Assembly: GCA_021399435.1 (NCBI GenBank)
Contig: JAJTUP010000120.1
Span: 79,612 to 143,611 of the forward strand
Direction of reading: 5' to 3'
Length of the DNA stretch: 64,000 nucleotides
From: Diaporthe sp. PMI_573
Taxonomy: Eukaryota > Ascomycota > Sordariomycetes > Diaporthales > Diaporthaceae
The translations under genes were made by a program, and so were the position numbers. The notes beneath the pieces are model-generated. The model worked only from the letters and a program-made list of their open reading frames with translations. It was not told the origin of the DNA and searched no databases. Of this stretch, positions 45,051-53,927 are shown in pieces (positions within the stretch are counted from its first letter, which is position 1; each line of letters opens with the position of its first letter).

Positions 45051-45065
45051 GCCGACGGCGAATTT
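45051..45065 (+). promoter_or_regulatory. Cluster motif, exact copy 3 (cupin-aminotransferase promoter)
   Basis: GCCGACGGCGAATTT, 172 bp upstream of the start codon at 45237. It is identical over all 15 bases to the copy in the ALDH/P450foxy promoter. Confidence 0.75.
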
Positions 45066-45236
45066 GCACTTGCACGGCGATATGATTTGTCGCCCGGGTC
45101 GTCCACATTTCTCATGTGAAGATATGAAGGACTCATTGCCTCACAGACCAATAAATCTAGCATTTAATAAAACACCCAATGAGAACATTTTCGATACGTA
45201 TTGTATCTGGTATTGCTTCTACAGCGTTACCTCAGG

Positions 45237-47008
45237 ATGCCTCCCAATATTTCCGTTGTCCAGAGTGCGGATAAGATTGAGCCTCAGATTCACGATGCCG
45301 CAGGGGTTTATTCCGACCTCATCGGCACCGAGTAAGTCAAGCACTCCAGAACTTGGCATCGTACCTATGTACTGATGCGTACTGATGCCACCTTTTCCTC
45401 GCAGCGCGACGGCAGAGCATCCACTAGCGGTCGGCGTCTGGGACATTTACGACTTCGACGAGGCGACACCGCCAGGGGTAGCCGAGACGACTGAGTTCAA
45501 GTACATCATCAGGGGTGAGTCAGCACCGAGAACAGCTCTACTTGGCTTTTAAGCTGACACTCATTGGGACACGGCCTTCAGGCGAAGCAGTCATCAAGAA
45601 TGAGTGGAACGGGGAAACGCACGAACTGAAGCCCGGCTCACTGCTCTGGATCCCGGCCGGCTCCAAAATGTCCCTTATCAGGTCCAGCAACTGCAGGGCA
45701 ATCTATGGAGAGGTACGCCAGATGACCACCACGGCCAATAACGACGAGGGCCGTGCAGCTGTCCTACGTGGTCACCTGGACCGCCTAATCAGCGCCTTCG
45801 TGGAGAGAAATCCGCTCTCCAAGAATGCCATTGAGCGAGCTCGCATCGGAATCCCAGGTGGCACAACGCGTTCGGTCCTCGACAGCGACCCGTTCCCCCT
45901 GGTGGTCAGGTCCGGCAGGGGCGCGACGCTGACGACAGTCGACGGAAGCACACTCACCGACTTCCAGTCCGACTTCACCGCCGGCCTCTTCGGACACTCG
46001 CACCCGGCGCTGCGGGACGCCGTCGTCGCTGCGGCCGAGAACGGGTTCAGCCTGGGCGCCGTCACGGAGCTCGAGGCGGAGCTCAGCGAGGCCGTCCGGC
46101 GGCGATTCCCCCGCATCGAGCAGGTGCGCTACTGCAACTCGGGCACCGAGGCCAACCTGTACGCCATCGGCGCCGCGCTGGCGCATACGGGTAGGCGCAA
46201 GGTGCTCGTCTTTGACCACGGGTACCACGGCGGCGTGCTGAGCTTCGGCGACGGCGCGACGAACCCGCTCAACGTACCGCACGAGTTCGTCGTCGGGACG
46301 TACGATGACGTGGACAAGACGCGGGCGGTGCTCAGCGCGGACATCGGCGCCATCGTCGTCGAGCCAATGCAGTCGGCCGGGGGGATGCGGCCGGCGTCCC
46401 GGGACTTCCTCGCGTTCCTGCGCGGCGCGGCGGACACGCTCGGTGCGGTGCTGATTTTCGACGAGGTGGTGACGTCCCGGCTGGACTACCACGGCATGCA
46501 GGGCCGTCTCGGGGTGCGGCCTGACATGACCACCCTGGGCAAGTACCTCGGCGGCGGCCTGCCGTTCGGGGCGTTCGGGGGCTCCGCGGCGGTCATGGCG
46601 CAGTTCGACCGCGGATCCGGCTCCGCAGCGAGGCTCTCGCACTCGGGAACCTTCAACAACAACGTCTTCACCATGAGCGCGGCGGTCGCAGCCGCGAGAC
46701 TGGTGACCCCCGATGCCATCGAGAGGATCAATGTGCTCGGCGACAGGGTTAGAGGTGGCGTCGCTGCGGCATTGGAGGCGTGTGGCAAGCAGGCTGCCAT
46801 TGTGCCCTTGGGCGTGGGAAGCTGCGTGGGCCTCTATTTCCCTGGTCCCGAGGGCGAGACATTGCGGGAGTTGCTGTTTTTCGAATTGCTAGAGCGAGGG
46901 GCGTGGATCGGCCGTCGGGGTTTTCTCGCACTCAACTTCGCGCATACGGATGAGGACGTGGATCAGTTTTTGGATGGATTCAAGAAGTTCTTGGAGTTGT
47001 ATGTATAG
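45237..47008 (+). CDS. Cupin (EutQ-like) - class III aminotransferase fusion
   Basis: Three exons (45237-45331, 45405-45514, 45582-47008) give 543 residues. Residues about 30-115 form a small cupin resembling EutQ (WDIYDFDEA, TEFKYIIRGEAVIKNEWNG, LKPGSLLWIPAGSKM). From about 130 on the protein is a PLP-dependent class III aminotransferase, closest in motifs to glutamate-1-semialdehyde aminomutase: GIPGGTTRS, GHSHPAL, CNSGTEAN, DHGYHGG, IFDEVVTSR (Asp362), the PLP lysine Lys389 in TLGKYLGGGLPFGAFGG, and HSGTFNNN. The join is one open frame with no stop. An ATG at 45722 could start a free-standing aminotransferase, so two transcripts are an alternative. Likely role: transamination or isomerisation of an amine intermediate, with the cupin binding substrate or metal. 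A cluster motif lies upstream. Confidence 0.88.
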
Positions 47009-47127
47009 TCGGCCAGCAACAAGGGCTTTATCCTCCGATAGAAGAAAACATACGGGCTGTTTTGAATCATAGATCTTATGAGCAACATCCGCGTACAGAA
47101 CCTATACAAATCTCATGGAATGCGACA

Positions 47128-49218
47128 TCATGATGCAAGTGCAGAAGCAGCTCCGAACGCCGATCCAGCCAACAGACCGGTGCTAATGACCGCCTTGCGC
47201 TGGAACTTGTCCTCCTCGCCTCCGTCCCTCCCGCCGTTCTCGCCAGGCACCATCTTCAAATCTGCATACAAAAAGGGGGCCAACGACGACTTCCAGGCCC
47301 GCTGGTGCGCCGCGCACGTCTTCACGATAGTGACCGCCAGGAGTGCCACCGAGCCAACAACTGCAATGATCAATAGAGTCAGCCACCCCCAGAGCACATA
47401 GATAAACGTCTGAGTCTCAAACACCTGACCCAGCGAGGACGTCGCATTCGGCCCGTCCATCATACTATACGTCATGCTCCTCGCTATAGCGTCGAGCGTG
47501 CGCGGGATGTCGCGGTCGGCCATGTAGAGGCTGTTGGTAAAGTACATGGCCGCCTCGCCGCCCGTGGCCCTGTCCCACGTCGTATAAAACGTCTGCAGCA
47601 TCGCCCGCCGGTCGTAAATCGAGACTGCGTAGGTCTGGTTCCCGGGGAAGTCGGGGTCTTCCGTCTCGAACACGTAGGGCGCGTACGGGTTCCTATACCT
47701 AGTCTCCACCACGGGATCGGGGACCCTGAGTCGGGATTGGGCGACGGAGCCCGCTTGTAGGACGCCGTCCAGGTGTGACCAGTTCGTAAAGGACCACGCG
47801 CAAAGTTGGAACACACATTCGTGCGCGGTCATGGTCTTCATCCAGTTTGTCCCGTTGGCCGTTTTGTCCATCCCGATCTCTTCTGCGGCGTCGAAGCGGA
47901 TGAAGTTCATGTTGTACAGTGTCGGCATTGTGGTCATGTTGGTGAAGCTGGTGATATATCCGTCGACGATGGAATTCTTGCTTGTCGGGTATATGTTCGG
48001 TTCCTCGCTTGTGCTCGTGTTGATGGTTGGGTAGTTCAGTCCGAAAGCCGCAATAGTCTCGTTTGCCATTAAACTGGAACCCCCGGGAAGAGTGTAATTG
48101 CACCAGCTGAGACCCCCGAGTGTTCTTTCGTCCCAAGGAAAGCCACACAGTCAGCAACTGTGCGCTCTGTGACGTCCTCACAATAGCTACACATTCCAAG
48201 TGAAGTTACCTCAGGGTAGGTGCAGTTCACCCCTGGACACGAGAAGGGAGGAAGAGGCAATTTCCCGTAGAGCCCTGACATCATACCGAACATGATGCTA
48301 TCATCGTTGCGACGGTCTTTTGTTCGTCAGCTTGAATCGTAAGTGCAGTTATTTGTAGATGACATGGGGCCAAGAAAGAGCTGAACTCACTCTCCCAATT
48401 TGTACCGTATGTTGTGCCTCTGTCGTATTCTTGAGAGTGGCGGACAGTCGAGTTCAGGTGAGGAACAGGCACCTTGGCTGGTTGATAGTACTGAATAACC
48501 TGCTGGGTGAAGGGATCAAGCGCAACTGCCAGAATAACAATAAGACATGCGAAATACGAGACCACAGGGGCTCTCCTTGCTTGTAAGAAGAAGAGGAAAG
48601 AACCCGCAGGCCCTCTGCTGGCGTTATCAAACACTTGAAGCTGCTCGAGACTACAATGATTGATTAGTCTGGCTATACCATATAATAGGTATGAGGTTCT
48701 TACTGTGACTTGCTGCTTTGTAGATATATCCATTTAAGCTGGCTAATACACTCAGCCACTGGCAGAATCAAGCCCGCCTTAACAGCCGTGGAAAGAACAG
48801 AGATGACAGCGTTAAGAGATACAGGCTCATCCCAGTCTGCCAGCAGCTTATCATCGACCTTGTACAGTATAACGATAATGACCACTGTGCAGAGCATGCT
48901 CAACATAGCGCTGAGCATCTCTTGCCACCATTCGCTGAGAAATTTTCTTCTCTTCAGTCGCGGTATCGCTTAGAGTATCTCCTGCTCGTACGGGCCTTCG
49001 GCTCCTTTGCTCGGTATGGCAGACGCATAGTTAGAGTCATGTGGCCCTGGCTCGGACTTTCGTTGGAATTGAGACGGATCGCAGGCTGTGCTTGTCGGTG
49101 AGAGGCAGGAGATCGGCGATACAATTTCATCATTGTCATTGCTAGGGACGTGTTCCCACCCACGCTGATTTTCGTTCTGAGTGGGTGTGCCCTGGATATT
49201 TTCGTTGTCTCTTGTCAT
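47128..49218 (-). CDS. DUF3176 membrane protein
   Basis: Fungal multi-pass membrane protein of unknown role. Exons in coding order: 48992-49218, 48704-48934, 48391-48650, from 48316 to about 48190, and 47128-48106. The first intron (57 bp) removes an apparent in-frame TAA. A polar N-terminus is followed by the family core: EWWQEMLSAMLSMLCTVVIIVILY, SLNAVISVLSTAVKAGLILPVAECISQLKW, FDNASRGPAGSFLFF, and LAVALDPFTQQVIQYY. A Cys-rich extracellular part (PPFSCPGVNCTYPEVTSLGMCSYC, NYTLPGG) and a C-terminal helix (LWGWLTLLIIAVVGSVALLAVTIV) follow. I could not find a donor in the right phase for the last intron, so either the border is unusual or there is a frameshift near 48150. It shares no motif with the cluster, from which it is convergent. 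Confidence 0.75.
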
Positions 49219-49649
49219 GATGAGAACTTTTGTTGGTTGTTTCGCCAGTGTTCGAAAGGCTGGTAGTTGCGCGGTGCGTTTGGGTATGTGACCACCACAA
49301 ACGTGTTCCCCGCTCGAAAGCCGTCGTTTACGGAAAGACTGAAAGATTTAGGGATGAGTCCATACGCCCAAACGCTGTCTCAAACAGAAATCAGTATTAT
49401 AGTGGGTCGATCCACTTGTCGTAGCGCCAACAGCATATCTTCAAACTTGCATGCGCACATGCATGAGAGCGGCACAGCTCGGGAAATGTAACATAAAATC
49501 AGAACCCAGCCTAGGAAGATGTATGTGGTTGGCTGTGAATAAGATTTCCTGGGTGCCATGTCCACAATTGCTGCATAGCTCTAGCCAAGTTTTCCTTACA
49601 CGTCGGTCACTTCTCCTATATTCGGATTAGCCCTCCCATCAAATACATT
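49219..49649. other. Intergenic, promoter of the DUF3176 gene
   Basis: No gene recognised. The small open frames show no family features. Confidence 0.5.
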
Positions 49650-50228
49650 TGTCACCATTCTAGCATCTCCCGCTTTCCTGTTGCTGCCATTTTCTTCCAC
49701 TGAGACTCCTGCAGAGGCACATGTAATGCTGTGCATTGCTCTGCACCAATTACCCGCCGCCCTGTACCACCCCTGGCCAGCCTTCTTAGCCACTTGGACG
49801 GCGGCCTCGACAAGCGTTCAGATGATGGTGAAAGTACGCGCATCGCACTGTTCCACAAGACTTGGGTAGCTTCCGATAGTTCTAGTTGTTGCAAGCGATT
49901 GTAGTCTGAAGCGAGCTCCATCAGAGCGGAGGACATGCGGCCCCCGAGAACCACAGAATTTGACCAGAATGTCTCCAAGACGCACTTGTCCGTAAGCGTA
50001 TCCGATGAAACCAGAGCCCGTGATGAAGATAGACCTGGAGTTTGAAAGTCCACGGACCAGGCCCCAGAGTGCTAATGCCGAAACAAGCGATTTGCGTATG
50101 TCTGAGTCGAGGATGGCCAAGGATCGAAGTGGAATGATAATAGGACATCCAGAGCCGCATCTAAGTCGGGCACAGCCCATTCGGCCCACCCGGGGATTCC
50201 GCCCGCCCGAATCGCCCACCCACCACAA
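49650..50228 (-). pseudogene. Relic resembling the C-terminal part of HET incompatibility proteins
   Basis: A minus-strand frame contains SIFITGSGFIGYAYGQVRLGDILVKFCGSRGPHVLRSDG. This resembles the common C-terminal pattern of fungal HET-domain proteins: a Phe-Ile/Val-Thr start, Gly-Phe-Ile-Gly, a GD-x-V turn, then Gly-Gly...Pro-x-VLR. The HET domain itself is absent and neighbouring similarity appears in a second frame (SNSVVLGGRMSSALMELASDY), so the copy is broken. The call is tentative. Confidence 0.4.
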
Positions 50229-51430
50229 CTACCCTTCGTCTTCAACCTCGTCGCCCTTGCTATCTGAAGCCACCATGATGCATTCTTCTGGTTCTGGGGT
50301 ATCTTTAAACCCTTCTTCGTCTGCTAACTTAGCCTCAATTGCCCCTGCTGCAATTTGCGCCCTCCAAATTGCCTTAATATTCACAAACCTCAAATTGGGG
50401 CTTATTTTAACCTTCCTTCTTTTGATGGGTGCTACGGCTTCCAACTTTGCTTTGAGAATCTTATTTTCTTATAGGGCCATCTTTAATTGCTAGTCTTTCT
50501 TATTGTATCCTTTTTCTACCTTTCTAAAGAGTAATTGTTAAGTTGTATATAATTAACTATAGCTATTAAAAACAGAATATAATACTTATAACTCTTAAGA
50601 TGCTCTTAGTGTTAATAACACTACTTTTTTAATACTTATAGGTATTAGAGTAACCCTTCTAATTCTTATAGTGCTTTTTGTTTTAGCCTCCTTTGCTTTC
50701 TTTATAGTGTTTTCTGTAAGGATAGTGTTTAGTAGTAGCTTTATTATATTTACTAACTATAAATTAGTCCTATGCTACCTACTATAGATATTCCTCTTAT
50801 TTAGGGCCTTTAGGTGTGCTCTGTAATAGCAGAAAAGAAATAGCTGCTTACCTATAAAGGTATTCTTAAATGTAAAGGTTAGGTTATCAGCCTTTGCCTT
50901 ATAAGTAGTCTTTAGTAATAAGAATACACTTATAATAAGCAGCTATAGCATATATAATATATATGGCAGCAAATAAACTATATAAATCTTATTTAAGAAG
51001 TATTCCTATATATACTTAAAGGTATAATAGCTTTTATACCTATTAAGAACTAATAAATGCTACTTAGAAGAGTTCTTAAGGGCAGTTTATAGGATAAAGA
51101 TCTTCTTTAGCCATTTAAGTGCTATAGCATTATTTGTCTACCTGTTTTCTATAATAGTAAACTCCTAATCCTTATAACCTTTAAGTGTTTTAAACTACTA
51201 TTGCTAAATGTGCTTCCTCTTAAAGATAATAAGTAGAGGGCACGCTTTATCTATTATAGAGATATACTTAAGGTATAAGGTTTATATCTTCCCTTTATTG
51301 CTTTTTCAATAGACAATCTTCCTCCCTTCTAGCCCTATTACTATATTATTGCTACTAGCACCCTTTATAATACCCCCTTTATTTACATTATAGTAGTTCT
51401 TCAGCTTAACTTTAAGTATAACTATGTAAT
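50229..51430 (-). mobile_element. Pogo-type (DDE) transposase, RIP-mutated
   Basis: Read on the minus strand, the catalytic core is recognisable: a YNVNKGG segment where YNVDE is expected, an FKRKHIQQQWF block, ENGQTNNAIALKWLKKIFIPQT, then LLVLNRHKSYYTF where LDGHGSH is expected, and LPYILHMLQ where LPPHTSHVLQPLD is expected. Gln codons are TAG/TAA. The C-terminal tail (50229-50460) is much less mutated: ALQENKILKAKLEAVAPIKRRKVKISPNLRFVNIKAIWRAQ, ending in an acidic stretch. Two catalytic Asp have become Asn, so it is inactive. The right boundary is not resolved. Confidence 0.75.
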
Positions 51431-52179
51431 AATCAAGGTTTCCTGGGTCCTCTAAACTATAGATCAGGGTTTATGTCTAAGATATATAATAAGGCAGTTA
51501 ATTAAGCAATAGGGTTTCTAATAATAATTATAAGCTAATAAAAGCTATTTAGAGTAAATACTTAGATTAACTACTAAAGAGCTATCTATGCTATCTAGCT
51601 ATCTAGTAATGAGTATATTCTTATATGTCTATCTCTTTAGGCTGGCTTATAAAGCTTAGAAGGTAATTATCCTGATTCTATGCTGGGTTGATTAGCTTAG
51701 GACCTGATCTCCCTAATCCTGGATTAGTTGGCTTAGGATCTGATCTCCCTGATCCTGCTTAGGTAACCTATGGTTATGTGACTTGTATAGGATCCTATTT
51801 GCGCCGTTTGTCTAGCCTACTAGGCTGGCTAAGTAGGTTTGGTTCTAAATTAGAACTAACTATTGGTCCTATTTCTGTTAGGGTTGTAATATTATCCCCT
51901 TCCTCTATCTTTCTTTGTCTCTAAAGATCTTTGTTAGTAAGTTTCTCTATTTCTATTCTTTTTATATTATGTGTGTTTTTTCTATTATACCTTCCCTAGT
52001 ATGTATATATATCTTGCTTCTTCTCTATGCTGATATTATATTAGGTTGAATCTAAAAGCCTGTCTTAAGAAAGATAGAATAGTAATAAGCCTTTATATTA
52101 CTGATTATAATAGAAGGTATTATAAGTAATATACCTTGCTTATATTATTTTAAACATAACTTGCTCTGTAAGTATCTTG
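51431..52179. other. AT-rich decayed DNA, no gene recognised
   Basis: Stops in all frames. It may include the N-terminal part of the pogo transposase at 50229-51430 and intergenic relics. Confidence 0.4.
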
Positions 52180-52560
52180 AGGATTTAGGATATTATAGTA
52201 AGTATATTAGTTAGAGTCTAACTACTTATAATGGAAATAATATCTTGTCTGCTTATAAGTGTTTTTCCTTATATGGTTTTTCTTTCTCTAAGCTGACCTT
52301 TTATAGTTACTAAGGTTATAAAAGAATAGAAATGTATTGCTAAGGAGGTAGATAATGTAAAGAAGGAGCTGTTTGCCTTATAGATAAAACTATAGACTGC
52401 TTTAGGTTGCTTAGTATATTTATGTAAGTAGTAGCGTTTTCTAAAGAATTGTGGTTCTAAGTTGTTCTGTTGGGGTATGTAAGATTTAGATGAGGTAGAT
52501 GCTGAGGAGGCTTGTAAAACCAAGCTTCGGGATATCTAGGAGTAGGCTAATTGAGCCTTG
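52180..52560 (-). mobile_element. Second pogo-type transposase, C-terminal fragment
   Basis: The minus strand reads LQASSASTSSKSYIPQ followed by a polar region with KYTKQPKAVYSFIYK, then SSFFTLSTSLAIHFYSFI and QLRERKTI. This is the pattern of the C-terminal tail of other pogo/Fot-type transposases (SSKSYIPQTP, then SLAIHQAALLA, then Lys/Arg-rich end). No catalytic domain was recognised next to it. Confidence 0.5.
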
Positions 52561-52589
52561 GCTGATATATCTTCTTGGAGGGCTAGTAA

Positions 52590-53735
52590 TATATCTTCCT
52601 GGCTGTCCCTTGGCTTAGATATTTTAGCGGTAGACTAGTCTGCTCTAATAGGTAGTAGAAGTCCTGCAATGCCTGCTAGTAATTTGTTAGATTCTTAAGG
52701 GGTTTCTAGGTATTGTCTTTATTATTATAGCCTTTCTATTTGACTAGATATTTAGTATTAGTATTATAGGTTCTGAAATCTAGAATTTTCTCGATTTCCT
52801 ACTCTTTCTTATTATTCTTAAGTTTAACTTATGTTTTAAGTTTTGTATTGGCTAGTATAGGCTCTAAGAGTAATATGTAAAAGACTAGGTATATCTATAT
52901 CTTAGTTAGTAGTAAGAATTTAAAGTTAGTATCTAATAGTTTCTTTGAAATCTAGAATAGTCTAATCTTCTTATAGTCTAGTTTTTTGTTTAGTTGCTTG
53001 GTTTTAATATTTTTACAGAGTAGGTAGACTTTATCCTCCTTCTCTAAGGTTGGTCTCTTTAACCCTTTTCTATTAGTGTATGTTGTTATTTATTCTTATA
53101 TAAAGAGTAGTTTTTACTGAAGCTTCTTCTAAAGATTTTAAATCTTAGTTGCCCTTTCTGTAGCTGATTATACTTCTAGCCTAGAGATTGGTTCTCTATA
53201 GGCTTCTAGTTTATAGTTGTAGTTAGTATAGAAGGGTGATACCTTTGTAGTGCCTATGTCTATACTATTGTAGGTAAACTATGTTATAGGTAATAACTAT
53301 ACCTAGTTGTCTTGTTTATAGTTAATATAACTATAAAGATATTATTTTAGAATTTGGTTTAGTTTTTCGGTTTATTTATCTATTTAAGGGTAGAAGGCTA
53401 TAGATAGCTTTAATTTTATATTAAATTATCTTATAAGTAATTGCTAAAAGTTAGAGGTAAATACTATTCCTCTATCTAATATAATTTCTTATAGTATATT
53501 ATAGTTACTGATAATTGTCTGTAGGAAGGTATATATAAGGTTATCTGCGTTGCTTGCTTCCTTATATAGTAGGAAGTAGGAGTATTTTATAAATTTATTA
53601 ATAATAACTAGAATACTATTATACTAGGTATCTATTATTAGTTTCTTTAAAAGTAGTAGTTTAACGATAAAGTCTAGGCTAATAGATTACTATAGTCTAT
53701 TAGATATTAGTAGAAGTTGTAGTAGGCTATAAGGT
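52590..53735 (-). mobile_element. Older Gypsy element: integrase and chromodomain part
   Basis: Minus-strand translation shows integrase landmarks (SLDFIVKL, YDSILVIINKFTKYSYFLPYKEA, EIILDRGTVFTSNFWQ, LKLSTAFHPQTDGQTERLNQ with stops at Gln) and, at the 3' end near 52700, a chromodomain (YLVK-KGYNNKDNT-KPLKNL). The reading direction continues from the reverse transcriptase part at 61337-62785. The two halves were separated by insertion of the element at 53741-61331. Confidence 0.8.
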
Positions 53736-53740
53736 TTATG

Positions 53741-53927
53741 TGTAACGCCTAGGCGGAAGCCACGCGGAAGCCCCGGCGAAAAGCCCCCACGTCTAGAAAA
53801 GGGCCCGAAGCCCCCATGTCTTAGTTTAGCGGGGGCAAGAATTAGTCTTGTACCAGACCTATACCTAATATATATGTTGGCCTTCCTAGTTTACCGGACT
53901 ATCGTGCCTAGTACAGAGCCTATTATA
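53741..53927 (+). repeat. 5' LTR (187 bp)
   Basis: Begins TGTAACGCC and ends TATTATA (CATTACA in the other LTR, a C-to-T change). It shares blocks such as GGCGGAAGCCAC, AGAAAAGGGCCCGAAGCCC and TTAGCGGGGGCAAGAAT with 61145-61331. Confidence 0.92.

Noticed and set aside
45785..46642. Long antisense frame of 285 codons opposite the aminotransferase
   Set aside because: It arises from the high GC content of the coding strand; it has no domain and its codon pattern mirrors the sense gene.
6640..47008. The metabolic cluster as cargo of a Starship led by the DUF3435 gene
   Set aside because: The recombinase reads away from the cluster and is inactivated, and no element boundaries are visible, so this is kept only as an open question.
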